Numbered from the stretch's first letter, positions 1 to 8,861 are shown. The stretch is 64,000 nt of DNA from Ktedonobacter sp. SOSP1-85 (GCF_016587415.1 NZ_BNJI01000001.1:6363501-6427500); one strand, 5' to 3'. Translations and numbers: made by a program. Notes: a model not told the origin generated them from the sequence alone.

Positions 1-57
1 ACTCGGCATATAAGGACCCGATCCCCCAGGAATGTTTCTCGCAAAGGAGATGGAACG

Positions 58-1274
58 ATGTGGTATGTTGGTTTGGATTGGGCAGACACCCATCATGACG
101 TCGATGTCCTTGATGAAACCGGTAAACATGTTGGAGCGCGCCGCTTTTCCCACAGCCAGGAAGGCTTGCATGACCTGAAGCAGTTTTTGTTGAGCTTTAC
201 CTCGCACCCCGAAGAACTGGCTTGCATTCTCGAAACGAATCACGGGCTGCTCATCGCTTTCCTGCTCTCGGCTGGCATTCCCGTGTACCCGGTGAACCCG
301 AAAACGATCAATGGGTTGCGGAAAGTGGCAGGAGCTCGCGACTGATCGCATTGACGCGTGTTTGTTGGCCAAAGTGGGATACTTCAACTTGGCCGAACTG
401 CATCGCTTGGAACCTGATAGCCCTATCGTCCAGGAATTGAAAATGTTGACACGCGATCAGGATGCCCTGATTCAGATGCAAACGCGCCTGGTCAACCAAT
501 TGACCGCTTGCCTCAAGGAATACTACCTGGTGGCCTTGAAGTTGTTCTCCCGCGTTGCAGCAGCCTTCCACGCTGCGTTTTTTGCAAGCGTACCCGACTC
601 CCCAAGCAGCACAGAATGCGTCGGTTGAAGAGATAACGGCGACCTTGCGTCTGGGAACGTTTCCCAATCCAGCACAGGCTGCCGCCTCGATGGTTGAGGA
701 ACTGCACCGTCCTCAGTTGGTCGCCAGTGAAGTCACCGTGCGCACCAAATCGCGGTTGATGCTGTCTCTGGTCAAACAACTGCTGGTAGTTATTGAGGAC
801 CTTGCCAGCTATGAGAAGGAGATTCAAGCCCTTTTTTTGACCCATAAAGACCATGAGATTTGGAGTTCTCTTCCACGGGCAGGCAAGCGCCTGGCTCCGC
901 GCTTGCTTGCTGAATGGGGGGATGATCGCACACGCTATGCTGATGCCAACAGTGTCCAGGAACTGGCTGGGACGGCTCCGGTCCCCTCCCAAAGCGGCAA
1001 TTACGCCAAGGCGCACAAACGCTTTGCCTGCGTGAAGCCCTGGCGCAATGATCTGTACCACTTCGCCTGGCAATCGACGCTCTCGGAGCCGTGGGCGGCT
1101 TCGTATTACCAACGTAAACTGGCCGAAGGCAAAACGCATAGCATGGCCCTTCGCGCTCTGGCCAATATCTGGGTGCGGATCATGTACCGGATGTGGATGA
1201 GTGAGACGTGCTATCAAGCCGAGACCTTTGAAGCCGCGAAGCTGGCTCACGCGCCTCGCCAACGTGCCGCCTGA
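58..1274 (+). pseudogene. IS110-family transposase, two frameshifts
   Basis: Three consecutive reading frames together make one IS110-type (DEDD) transposase. The first (58-345) carries the N-terminal RuvC-like part starting with WYVGLDWADTHHDVDV. The second (about 330-560) carries the SDRIDACLLAKVGYFNL-type segment. The third (about 555-1274) carries the C-terminal Transposase_20 domain with AGTAPVPSQSGNYAKAHKR. Frame changes occur near 335 and near 555, each equal to one extra base. An AAAGGAG ribosome-binding site precedes the ATG at 58. Such enzymes act with a bridge RNA to move the element, but this copy cannot make a continuous protein. The annotation as IS110 is firm; whether it is the IS110 or IS1111 subgroup is not decided. 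Confidence 0.9.
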
Positions 1275-1671
1275 ACCCAGGCTGTCCCTTTCCCTCACGC
1301 TTGGTTGGGCACACTCAGCACTGCGAAGTCCTTTGTCAGTGCTGATGTCGTGTGCTCCAACGGAGTCGCCCAAGCGGTTCCCGCTGTGTTCCTGTTGCAG
1401 ACCGTGAGCCGGTCCTGCGCACCTGCCCGTCGCTCCAACGTCTGCCGCAGCCCACCACCGCGTTCCCGACTCCCGGTGTGGGTTGCTCGCTGCAGACCAC
1501 ACCAAGTCAAGGCCGCGCAGGAGGTGAGGTGGTCGGATGTGGGCGCGCTCGCCTTGGCCTTGGCTGGTGTGGTAGACTTGCATCCCCACACGGGAGGCCG
1601 CTTCGCCTACGCTCACCCTGCTTTTTCCTTTCTCGGTTTTGGCTCTTGACATAGAGGGTCTCCTTCTTGAT
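1275..1671. other. Non-coding 3' flank of IS110 relic
   Basis: No convincing gene is visible; open frames on both strands are low-complexity shadows. It may hold the right end of the IS110 element. If the element belongs to the IS1111 subgroup, this is where its bridge RNA would be expected, but I could not recognise conserved loops. Confidence 0.4.
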
Positions 1672-1695
1672 CTCATCGTTCTCAAATGATACGAT
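1667..1695 (+). promoter_or_regulatory. Candidate promoter of LLM oxidoreductase
   Basis: TTGATC (1667-1672) and TACGAT (1690-1695) are 17 bp apart. The -10 element lies inside the dyad at 1672-1724, as expected for a repressed promoter. This is an inference from sequence only. Confidence 0.4.
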
Positions 1696-1724
1696 AGGTT
1701 ATCATATCGCTTGAGAATGATGAG
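1672..1724. promoter_or_regulatory. Long imperfect dyad, probable operator
   Basis: Arms of about 25 bp (CTCATCGTTCTCAA... and ...TTGAGAATGATGAG) surround a 3-bp centre (GGT, 1697-1699) with only about four mismatches. The dyad ends 39 bp before the oxidoreductase start. It could bind a dimeric repressor or form an mRNA hairpin. Confidence 0.55.
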
Positions 1725-1762
1725 GAAGCTAGCTTCCAGAAAACGAGAAGAGGTAGTTGTTC

Positions 1763-2719
1763 ATGTCGATCAAATTTAGTGTGATCCTCCCCAATGGCGC
1801 GACCAATGAACTGGCGGGAATCAAAGATCCGGTGGAAGCCTATGAAACCATGACGCACGTTGCCCAGACCGCCGAGGAAGTGGGTTTCGACGCACTCTGG
1901 ATCTCTGATGTCCTCTGGCCTGGTGACTTCACAGGCTTGGACGCCTCGCAAGAGTTTCTCTTTGAGTGCTGGACCACAACGGCGGCACTTGCGCGCGACA
2001 CCAGCCATGTGCGCATCGGCCAGATTGTCACGTCCAATGTATTTCGCCACCCCGCACTGCTGGCGAAAATGGCCAGTACAGTTGATGTCATGAGTCATGG
2101 CCGACTCACATTGGGGATTGGTTCAGGTTCTCCTGCTCTTGCTGATCAGGCTCGCGCATATGGCTACGATTACCCTGATGTTTCGGGACGATCACGCCAA
2201 TTGCGCGAAGCGGTTCACATTCTCCTCGCGATGTGGACACAGGAAGAAGCCACGTTTGAAGGAAAGTCGTACTCGGTACGGGGCGCAATCAACCAGCCCA
2301 AAGGAATCCAACAGCCCCATATTCCCTTGCTGATTGCTGGTAATGGTGAGCAAGTCACGCTCAAGCTCGTGGCGCAGTATGGCAATGCCTGTAATATTCA
2401 CGGCGATCCAGCCACGCTGAAAAACAAGTTTGCGGTACTCAAAGAGCATTGCGAACGACTTCACCGCGACTACCAAAGCATTCATCGTACATCGGGGTCG
2501 TACTGTATCATTGGAGATACGGATGAGCAGGCCCAGGCGAAAGTTCCTGAGAGGGTGCAAGCCCTCTTCGGCAACGCTGCGCTGATTGGCAGCCCCGCGA
2601 CCATCCGCGAACGGATCGCTGCGTATGAGGATGCGGGCGTCCAGGAATTGCTGCTCAGGTTCCCCGGAAATGAGCAACAGGACGCGATCCGGCGCTTCGC
2701 ACAGGAATTCATCGTCTAG
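1763..2719 (+). CDS. LLM-class flavin-dependent oxidoreductase
   Basis: This 318-residue protein has the luciferase-like (bacterial luciferase alpha / F420 or FMN) TIM-barrel layout. Visible parts are an N-terminal KFSVILPNG strand, the VGFDALWISDVLWPGD loop, the SHGRLTLGIGSGSP motif typical of the family, and a C-terminal helical tail. It is expected to be a cytosolic reduced-flavin- or F420-dependent oxidoreductase; the substrate cannot be told. I chose the ATG at 1763 over the upstream TTG at 1757 because the AGAAGAGG Shine-Dalgarno lies 8-9 bases before it. It stands alone, is followed by a strong hairpin, and sits behind a long dyad that probably regulates it. Confidence 0.88.
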   Translation: MSIKFSVILPNGATNELAGIKDPVEAYETMTHVAQTAEEVGFDALWISDVLWPGDFTGLDASQEFLFECWTTTAALARDTSHVRIGQIVTSNVFRHPALLAKMASTVDVMSHGRLTLGIGSGSPALADQARAYGYDYPDVSGRSRQLREAVHILLAMWTQEEATFEGKSYSVRGAINQPKGIQQPHIPLLIAGNGEQVTLKLVAQYGNACNIHGDPATLKNKFAVLKEHCERLHRDYQSIHRTSGSYCIIGDTDEQAQAKVPERVQALFGNAALIGSPATIRERIAAYEDAGVQELLLRFPGNEQQDAIRRFAQEFIV

Positions 2720-2737
2720 TTTGTCAGACACACGCGA

Positions 2738-2767
2738 GTGCTCCTTGCCTATGCAGGCAAGGAGCAC
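2738..2767. terminator. Perfect 12-bp hairpin after oxidoreductase
   Basis: GTGCTCCTTGCC pairs perfectly with GGCAAGGAGCAC around a TATGCA loop, starting 18 bases after the stop codon. There is no T-tract, so it may be a terminator-like or mRNA-stabilising stem. Confidence 0.55.
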
Positions 2768-3115
2768 CATGGTTTCTGGGAAGACGGGAGACGGTGCCTT
2801 TCAGCCGCTTTCACTTGTTCGAGTTCACGACGCTTCACACACAGGTTTCTTTCGTCAGCATAGGTCGCAGGGGGAGTCCTTGTCTCTGTTTCGGCTCAAA
2901 GACCTCGGTCCATTCTCAGCAGGCTTCACACCCTGAGGAGTGCCACTCCTCAACGCATGCTGCTTCCCCCTCGCATCATTCTCCAGATGGGCCTTTTCAG
3001 GCGACACGTTCACTCGTTAAAGGGCGCACTGCACACAACTTGGTATGGCGTCGGGCTTTGAGGTGGTTGGTGTTGATATTGAGCCCCAACCAAACTACTC
3101 GTCAGCAAAGTACCA
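2768..3115. other. Intergenic, nothing recognised
   Basis: About 350 bases between convergent genes. I see no credible gene, RNA or repeat. Confidence 0.5.
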
Positions 3116-3343
3116 TTACTGCATCAAGGAGAGCAATGTAAATCCGACGGCTAAGAGGAGACAAAAAATACCTGAAATCCGCGCTCCCCATTGAGCAGCC
3201 TCGCTAGGTTCAACATCATCTTGAGGCCGCCAATTACCCCTTCTGAAGGTAGCGGCCCTATAAGGGTTAAAAATGCAGTAAAGACCAAAAGGAACGAGAA
3301 AGACTGATATGATAACTGCCACGATGAGAGGAGGATGTTTCAT
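3116..3343 (-). CDS. Small two-helix membrane protein
   Basis: The 75-residue product has two hydrophobic segments, IVAVIISVFLVPFGLYCIF near the N-terminus and GIFCLLLAVGFTLLSLM at the end. They are separated by a polar loop containing NPYRAATFRRGNW and a PSEAAQWGARISG motif. This resembles small uncharacterised DUF6199-like membrane proteins; the function is unknown. The start at 3343 is preferred over 3376 because AAGGAG lies about 11 bases upstream of it. It is a single-gene unit convergent with the oxidoreductase. Confidence 0.6.
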   Translation of the reverse strand: MKHPPLIVAVIISVFLVPFGLYCIFNPYRAATFRRGNWRPQDDVEPSEAAQWGARISGIFCLLLAVGFTLLSLMQ

Positions 3344-3390
3344 AAAAGATGATGCTCCTTGTTCAATATGTTGCAATAAAAAGGATAGTT

Positions 3391-3429
3391 TGGAGTGAAC
3401 CCTTGGTCTGGCCCATTGGGTTCACTCCA
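3391..3429. repeat. Perfect 12-bp inverted repeat
   Basis: TGGAGTGAACCC and GGGTTCACTCCA face each other across 15 bases. It lies upstream of the small membrane gene on the minus strand, so it could be an operator or the end of a degenerate mobile element. Confidence 0.5.
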
Positions 3430-3580
3430 TTGATTGTGACAGTAAATAAAATGGCACAGAAGAAGAACCTGACATCACGGAAGAACTTAGCGATATTTTA
3501 TTCCATAAGCGAAGGAAAAGGAAGTATCTGAATGGAGATTACGCCTCTCATCCCTGACGGGTATAATGGGCCGTACATAA

Positions 3581-3703
3581 TTGTGGAACTCTCCTGGAAC
3601 TCCTGATCTTGCTAATAAGGTGGCTGGGCAAATAGATCTCTATCGGGGCCAACGATATGACCACGATAAATTGATGAAATGGCTGGAAGCAGGAGGGTGG
3701 TAA
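3581..3703 (+). pseudogene. Short degraded coding remnant, unknown
   Basis: A 40-codon frame without a credible start encodes a protein-like string containing PDLANKVAGQIDLYRGQRY and ending KWLEAGGW before TAA. Just beyond the stop, another frame continues in similar style (VGDYISDNFKAYLRSKG). It reads like a frameshifted relic of a larger gene, but I do not recognise the family. The rest of 3430-3876 holds nothing else that I can support. Confidence 0.3.
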
Positions 3704-3876
3704 ACCGCGCAAAGTAGGCGACTATATCAGCGATAACTTTAAAGCTTACTTACGTAGTAAGGGTAAAAGCTCATCGGAGAACGAAATGCAGGACAGGTCG
3801 CTGCAATACAAATAACGAGACATTCTCTGCTCAGATGATGTTACCACCACCTATCTTAGTAAAACGGAGAAAAACC

Positions 3877-4302
3877 ATGAGTGTTATTCCAGAGAAAGAG
3901 ATAACTATTCTCAACTCTACCAGCCTGGCTCACGTCGCAACCATTGGGCCTCATCACGAGCCGCAGTCTACCCCGGTCTGGTTTGACTGGGACGGCACCT
4001 ATGTGCGTATCAGTCAGACGAAGGCGCGCCAGAAATATCGCAACCTGAAACGCGATCCGCATATCGCGCTGTCCATCACCGACCCCCAGAATCTCTATCA
4101 TTATGTAGAGATTCGTGGCAAGGTGGTGCGCATCGAATAAGATCCGCAGAGAACGTTTATCGACTCCCTGGCCAAGAAATACCTGGGGGTCGATCACTAC
4201 CCCTACAACCAGCCTGAAGACGAGTACGTGATCTTCTACGTCCAACCAGAACACACCACCTCCATGGACGTCCAACCAGAACACACCACTTCCATGGACT
4301 AG
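3877..4302 (+). pseudogene. PPOX-class F420-dependent oxidoreductase, nonsense-split
   Basis: The frame starting at ATG 3877 (CGGAG seven bases upstream) encodes a pyridoxamine-phosphate-oxidase-like split-barrel protein: TSLAHVATIGPHHEPQSTPVWF, then KARQKYRNLKRDPHIALSI. The family is known to bind F420 or FMN. An in-frame TAA at 4138-4140 interrupts it after VRIE. The same frame continues with the expected family ending (FIDSLAKKYLGVDHYPYNQP) to TAG at 4300. A single G-to-T change of a GAA codon would explain the stop. The C-terminus also carries a 30-bp tandem duplication. The 87-residue truncated product would lack the last strands, so I call it a pseudogene. Confidence 0.75.
4238..4297 (+). 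repeat. 30-bp tandem duplication
   Basis: Two adjacent 30-bp units (4238-4267 and 4268-4297) differ at one base. They duplicate ten codons (core VQPEHTTSMD) at the C-terminus of the PPOX pseudogene. Confidence 0.9.
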
Positions 4303-4449
4303 CGAACACAAGCAAGCACACCGCGGAGACTGCAAGAAAAAGAGCGCGTGGTGCGCATCAGCCATGAGACGATCTGCCATCCTCTTGGTCTCCGCGTAAG
4401 TATCATATGAACGAAGAGAAAGATCAGGATTGGAAGGGAAAGAAGAAAC

Positions 4450-5433
4450 ATGCAAACACGCGTCCTTAGCAAAACACAGCTGATGGTCTCGGAACTAGGA
4501 TTTGGCTGTATGGGTTTGACAGGCTTTTATGGAACGCCCCTCAACGAAGAAGAGGCGATACGTGTGATCCACAGGGCCATCGACCTGGGCGTGACCTTTT
4601 TCGATACGGCTGAGGCGTATGGGCCCTTTACGAATGAGAAACTGCTAGGCCGCGCCTTGAAGGGACGGCGCGACTCGGTGATGATTGCCACCAAGTTCGG
4701 CTGGGAGTGGCGAGAGCATGGCGAGCGTCGTCCCAATAGCCGTCCCGATCACATTGTGAAGGTCGTTGACGAGTCATTGCAGCGTTTGCAGACGGATTAC
4801 ATCGATCTGTACTATCAACATCGGCTTGACCCGCAGGTGCCCATCGAAGAGACTGTCGGTACACTTGCAGAGTTGGTCAAGCAGGGCAAGCTCCGCCATA
4901 TTGGTCTCTCTGAAGTAGGGCCAAAGACCATTCGCCGCGCCCACGCAGTCCATCCTATCACGGCCTTGCAAACCGAGTACTCGTTATGGGAGCGTGGGCC
5001 AGAGGCCGAAATCCTGCCCACTTTACGCGAGTTGGGGATTGGTTTTGTGGCCTACGGTCCGCTGGGACGCGGTTTCCTGACGGGTGAAGTCAAAACCACC
5101 CAGGACCTGCCTGGAAATGATTTTCGCCGGAGTGATCCTCGTTTCCAGGGAGAGAATTTTGCCAGGAATACCGAACTGGTTGAACGGGTCAAGCAACTGG
5201 CCAGCCAGAAGAACGTCACGCCCGGACAGATTGCTCTGGCCTGGCTCTTGCACAAAGGAAACGACATTGTGCCTATTCCCGGAACCAAGCATCTGCGTTA
5301 TCTGGAAGAGAATATCTCCGCCTCGCGCATAGTGTTGAGCGCGGAAGAAGTCACACAATTGGAAACCAGCGTTGGGCAGGCTGTCGGAGAGCGCAAGAGT
5401 GAGGCTGACATGCGTTTAATCTCCCGCGATTAG
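4450..5433 (+). CDS. Aldo/keto reductase
   Basis: This 327-residue protein is a full-length member of the AKR superfamily (NADPH-dependent carbonyl reductase, TIM barrel). The catalytic tetrad is visible as Asp52 and Tyr57 (FFDTAEAYG), Lys82 (IATKFGW) and His124 (YYQHRLDP). The cofactor-binding end has VPIPGTKHLRYLEEN. It is closest in look to the YghZ/AKR13-like quinone or aldehyde reductases. It follows the PPOX relic and precedes a small ABM-domain relic, so the three may once have formed a redox/stress cluster. No specific substrate can be assigned. Confidence 0.9.
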   Translation: MQTRVLSKTQLMVSELGFGCMGLTGFYGTPLNEEEAIRVIHRAIDLGVTFFDTAEAYGPFTNEKLLGRALKGRRDSVMIATKFGWEWREHGERRPNSRPDHIVKVVDESLQRLQTDYIDLYYQHRLDPQVPIEETVGTLAELVKQGKLRHIGLSEVGPKTIRRAHAVHPITALQTEYSLWERGPEAEILPTLRELGIGFVAYGPLGRGFLTGEVKTTQDLPGNDFRRSDPRFQGENFARNTELVERVKQLASQKNVTPGQIALAWLLHKGNDIVPIPGTKHLRYLEENISASRIVLSAEEVTQLETSVGQAVGERKSEADMRLISRD

Positions 5434-5537
5434 CCAGGTCTGCCAGGATCTTCCATGACTCTAAAGGGCTCATCCAACTTCAGGCTGTTCGTGACGACGA
5501 GATGTAGTTAGAATACGCAGAATGAAGGCTTCTTTCG

Positions 5538-5876
5538 ATGATGTACAATAATCCATTGGATGCATATACCGAGACGGCAGTATATACTGTCACCGCAGTC
5601 CAACACCAGGCGTTGTACGATCTCCTTTTGGAGACAGCGAACCGTTGGCAGCGTTCACTCCCAGGATTGCTCTCAGTGAATATCTATCCGAGCGAGGATC
5701 ACACCCATATTCTCTATCAAGTGGAGTGGCGGACACGAGAAGATTGGCACAAGACGCTTCAGCACCCAGAACGGGAGGCAATCCATTGAGAGGATCAAAA
5801 ATTTAGCAGACAGTATGGGGAACTATCTGGTCCTGCCAGAAGCCTAGGGCTCCAGACAGCAGTAAAAACCTGGTAA
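5538..5876 (+). pseudogene. ABM-domain monooxygenase-like protein, nonsense-split
   Basis: An 83-residue frame (ATG 5538, GAAGG nine bases upstream) has the antibiotic-biosynthesis-monooxygenase ferredoxin-like fold pattern: AVYTVTAVQHQALYDLL, GLLSVNIYPSEDHTHILYQV. It stops at TGA (5787-5789) and then continues in frame as EDQKFSRQYGELSGPARSLG to TAA at 5874. The second part matches the usual C-terminal helix of the family, so the TGA is read as a nonsense mutation. Such small enzymes degrade or oxidise quinones, haem or polyketides; the role here is unknown. Confidence 0.6.
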
Positions 5877-6193
5877 TAGGTGCTCAATGATGAGGAGAAA
5901 CCCGCTCTCAAGTTGTAAGAAGCATCATCGCGATGAAGCGTTTGCCTCCAATCTTGATCCTTGACATGCCCATTGCATCGTTTTCAAGAGAGCATAGAGC
6001 ATGTCGAAGGAAAAACGTTGGGCACTCGACATGGGATGGTGTTTCCTCTCTCATGAGCAACGTTCACAGGAAAAACTACTTCTTCTTCGTGAAGAGTAGC
6101 ACAACAGCCAGAGCCTTTCTCACCATTCCAACCAGGACCCTTGTTGTTTTGGAGGAGGTTCTTCCTCTCGTGGATGGGTTTGTGGCGTTTGGC

Positions 6194-6232
6194 TGGAGCG
6201 GGGAGAAAAGCCGCGCTTTTCTCCCCGCTCCA
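6194..6232. terminator. 17-bp GC-rich hairpin
   Basis: TGGAGCGGGGAGAAAAG (6194-6210) pairs perfectly with 6216-6232 across the loop CCGCG. It lies between convergent genes and could terminate both directions, although no T-tract follows. Confidence 0.6.
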
Positions 6233-6326
6233 CTGCAAAATTTGCTGTTCCAGTGCAAAGCCAGCACGAATCCAATGCAAAGTTGCTTTCAGTCCAATGC
6301 AAAGCCACACTCAGTCCAGTGCAAAA
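6230..6326 (+). repeat. Five degenerate direct repeats, 22-bp period
   Basis: CCANTGCAAA(A/G) occurs at 6230, 6250, 6272, 6294 and 6316. Spacing is 20 bp once and then exactly 22 bp, about two helical turns. The copies lie on one face of the DNA and abut the hairpin at 6194-6232. The rest of 5877-6365 contains no gene I can support. Confidence 0.7.
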
Positions 6327-6365
6327 TTTACATTTATACCAGGTGATTATAAGCACGAACTCGAA

Positions 6366-6800
6366 TTACGCATATATTGCCTGTTTTGCCTCCAGGTGAG
6401 CTTTCACCGCTGGCCACTCGTTTTCGATGATGCTATACAAGACCGAATGGAGATATGAGCCATCAGCCATGACCCTATGGTTGCGCAAAATTCCCTCTCT
6501 CGTCGCTCCCAGCCGTTCGATCGCTCGTTGCGATTGGAGATTCTGGTGATGGGTCTTGAGTTGAGCACGGATCGCGCCCAACTCCGCAAAAGCGTGGCGT
6601 AGTAGGAGATACTTGCACTCGGTATTGATCCCGCTCCGCTGAACGGCAGGCGTCAACCAAGTCCAGCCAATTTCCACTCCGTGATTTACCTGATCAATAT
6701 TGCCAATCCGCGTCGACCCTACAGCCCGACCATCCGCCAACGCGATAATCGCAAAAGGCAGGGCGGTCCCTGCCTTGTAGTCGCGCAAGGCCGCCAACAC
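6366..6800 (-). pseudogene. GNAT acetyltransferase, N-terminally truncated
   Basis: The frame encodes the central and C-terminal parts of a RimJ/RimL-type N-acetyltransferase: GRAVGSTRIGNIDQVNHGVEIGW, then CKYLLLRHAFAELGAIRAQLKT and SQRAIERLGATREGILRNH (acetyl-CoA-binding and dimer region). Relatives are about 195-200 residues. Here the first ~55 residues are missing and the reading frame upstream is low-complexity (AA, SS runs) until a stop. The TTG/GTG near 6800 has no good ribosome-binding site. It is probably a 5'-truncated relic, although a short acetyltransferase product is possible. Confidence 0.65.
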
Positions 6801-7178
6801 TTCTCGTGTGCTCGCTGCTGACGAGCCTCGCGCCGCCGATGAAGGCGCTTCAGCTTTTTTCGGCTATCGAGCACCTCTCTGCGAATTCACGTATGACGAT
6901 CAAAGCGGCGATACGCGATCTCGATGTCGTCCCATGAACCAGCAAAGAGCGCCTGGTCGGGACGCTTCATATGCGGATGTGGAGAATACTGTGGATTATC
7001 CCAGGTTCGTCTATCGGCCTTGGCTCCATATCATTGGCGAATCATGCCGACGCTACGGATACGGCGAAAGTAACGGGGAAGATACGGAAATTTCAAGTGA
7101 CTCCTCCATTCTGCACGAAACATTTGTGCTAAGGAGAATGCCTACTTGCAATTATAGAGGCCTTCTTTCTCCATCTGA
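6801..7178. other. Intergenic, nothing recognised
   Basis: No supported gene; the plus-strand open frame here has no recognisable motif. Confidence 0.4.
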
Positions 7179-7539
7179 TCAACTCCTCTGCATGAGCCAC
7201 TCAAGACCCTGCTCGATAATGAACGGACTCCTGCTTTGCTCTGGCTTCCAACCCGCTTCCAAAGCCTTTTGAATGATCCAAGCCGCATATTTTGGCTGAT
7301 GAAAATTGGCTCTCCATGATTCTGCGAATATCTTTTCAAGATTAAGCGGAGTCCCCGTTCGCAGTGGACCCAATGATGGGATCTTCCCAGGTACGAAAAA
7401 AGCAGCCGGGTTGCAGGTAAAAGAGCCGTTTGGGGCTTTGTAGGGGATACTGGTTAAAATACAGCCTCCCACGTAATACTTCTACCGTCGTGCGATTTGC
7501 CTCACATTTTGGGCAAGGGACTACCTCAATCTCAGACAT
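7179..7539 (-). pseudogene. Hypothetical zinc-ribbon-start protein, frameshifted
   Basis: A frame starting at ATG 7539 begins with MSEIEVVPCPKCEANRTTVE, a typical first half of a zinc knuckle, and ends early at 7342. A second, overlapping frame (7472-7179) gives a protein-like C-terminal half with KYAAWIIQKALEAGWKPEQ and SPFIIEQGLEWLM. The simplest reading is one gene with a shift inside the overlap, possibly at the T6 run near 7396-7401. No function is known. Two independent small genes are the alternative. Confidence 0.4.
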
Positions 7540-7668
7540 GAGCACGAAATCCCCTCTCAAAGATGTTCCATTCTTCTTGTGTTGTGTATACGTTTTTTCA
7601 GCAATAGAACTCTCATCAGCCCTTATAGCACCTGCTGTAAGGGCTTCTCTTCTGAAGTATTCACCCCA

Positions 7669-7878
7669 TTAAGAGGCTTTTTGAGGAGATCTCCCGATGA
7701 GTACATAGAGAAGAGCACCGATGATGTGGGTGAAGAGGATGAGAAGAAACCAGAGAAGTTTCTGGCTATCTTTTATGGTTTTGTTCAGAATACAATCGAT
7801 AAGCATCCAGATCCAGAAAGCGCTTAAAAGCAAAGGAAAGAGCAAAACAAGTGTTAAAGGATGAACGCCAAAAGGCAT
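7669..7878 (-). CDS. PLDc_N-domain small membrane protein
   Basis: The 69-residue product has two transmembrane segments (LTLVLLFPLLLSAFWIWML and LLWFLLILFTHIIGALLYVL) joined by the CILNKTIKDSQK loop and ending GRSPQK. This is the pattern of the phospholipase D nuclease N-terminal (PLDc_N) family, common as stand-alone two-helix membrane proteins of unknown role. It is upstream of and divergent from the GNAT gene that starts at 8146. Confidence 0.7.
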   Translation of the reverse strand: MPFGVHPLTLVLLFPLLLSAFWIWMLIDCILNKTIKDSQKLLWFLLILFTHIIGALLYVLIGRSPQKAS

Positions 7879-8016
7879 AGCAGAATCCTTTCAGAAAGCG
7901 TGCAAAAAGTTAAAAATGCCAGTAAGGAGTAGGACGAAATGAGAATGAAAAGATCAAATATTATCAAGCTAGTGATCGTTCCCCAGTTTAGTGGAGTGGT
8001 AGAATGTGGGACGGCA

Positions 8017-8066
8017 GTGTTTTTGAAACACGGCAATGATGCTTTTCCAGGAAAAGGGCATCAGAT
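8017..8066. repeat. Two small hairpins upstream of GNAT gene
   Basis: GTGTTT/AAACAC (8017-8031) is followed by TGATGC-TTTTCC pairing with GGAAAAGGGCATCA (8037-8063). They form two consecutive stems in the leader of the gene at 8146. Function unknown. Confidence 0.4.
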
Positions 8067-8145
8067 TCCGTTGGGAAACGCTAGCGTTGTAATCCGGTCC
8101 ATTAGTACTCGATGGCCTAGTACAGCCAGGGAAGGAAAGTACGAT

Positions 8146-8670
8146 ATGTTACGAGGAGAAAAGGTTATCTTGCGCCCCTTCAAGCGGAAAGACCTGGACA
8201 CACTGGAAGCCTGGAGCCATGATCCCCACTTCGTGGGTGAATTCAACAACTTCGGCTTGCATGGATATGGTAATATGGAGCGCGACTTCGACGAGGATGG
8301 GATGGTTAGCAATCGCTTGGGGCGTTTGGCCGCGGCCACATTGGATGGCACACTTATTGGTCGCCTCAGCTATCATACGACGAGCCATGGCCCTGGCGAG
8401 GGAAATAGAGTCTACATGATTGGCATTGGCCTGCACCCCGATCACCAGGGGAAGGGTTACGGCGTCGAGGCGCAACGCCTCCTGACGGACTACCTGTTCG
8501 CGACCTTTCCCATCATCCGCGTGGAAACGATAACAGACATTACGAATAGACCGGAGCAACGCGCATTGGAAAAGGCGGGCTTTACGCGCGAAGCCGTTCT
8601 GCGTAAAGCCCAGTGGCGCAATGGTGACTGGCACGACCAAGTATTGTATAGCAAGTTGCGCGGCGAGTAA
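8146..8670 (+). CDS. GNAT N-acetyltransferase (RimL-like)
   Basis: This 174-residue protein starts MLRGEKVILRPFKRKDLDTL, as RimJ/RimL-type acetyltransferases do. It has the acetyl-CoA-binding loop as VYMIGIGLHPDHQGKGYGVEAQ (residues ~86-107) and the NRPEQRALEKAGFTREAVLR ending. The ATG at 8146 is chosen over an upstream in-frame start at 7939 because AAGGAAAG lies seven bases ahead and homology begins there. It probably acetylates an amine on a small molecule or a protein N-terminus. It is full length and appears intact. Confidence 0.85.
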   Translation: MLRGEKVILRPFKRKDLDTLEAWSHDPHFVGEFNNFGLHGYGNMERDFDEDGMVSNRLGRLAAATLDGTLIGRLSYHTTSHGPGEGNRVYMIGIGLHPDHQGKGYGVEAQRLLTDYLFATFPIIRVETITDITNRPEQRALEKAGFTREAVLRKAQWRNGDWHDQVLYSKLRGE

Positions 8671-8723
8671 GCTTCGCGCGACACGCCAGAGGTATGCCCT
8701 AGAAAGCTCTAGAGCAGGACTTT

Positions 8724-8750
8724 ATTGACATCCTCCCCATGGCTAAAGCC
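8724..8750. mobile_element. IS200/IS605 end remnant
   Basis: ATTGACATCCTCCCCATGGC followed by TAAAGCC closely matches the element end at 61953-61979 next to a TnpB gene. Only one arm of the subterminal hairpin is present, so it is an orphan end. Confidence 0.55.
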
Positions 8751-8844
8751 CTGTCTTTTACCCCCATTTTACAAAGCAAGCTTGAGCACAGACCGTTTCC
8801 ATGCTCGCATCTGCTATCAATTGTAAAATGGGGGTAAAAGACAG
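8751..8844. repeat. Perfect 24-bp inverted repeat
   Basis: 8751-8774 (CTGTCTTTTACCCCC...) is the exact reverse complement of 8821-8844, separated by 46 bp. The left arm abuts the orphan IS605 end and the right arm abuts the truncated group II intron, so it looks like a small inserted element (about 94 bp) or its terminal repeats. Confidence 0.85.
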
Positions 8845-8861
8845 TTCTTAATGCACGGAGT

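Noticed and set aside
513..1685. 390-codon minus-strand frame
   Set aside because: It lies opposite the IS110 transposase, has no recognisable motifs and an Arg/Gly-rich composition typical of an antisense shadow.
6230..6326. CRISPR array
   Set aside because: The repeats are only about 11 bp with 9-11 bp between them, degenerate, and without cas genes; they do not fit repeat-spacer architecture.
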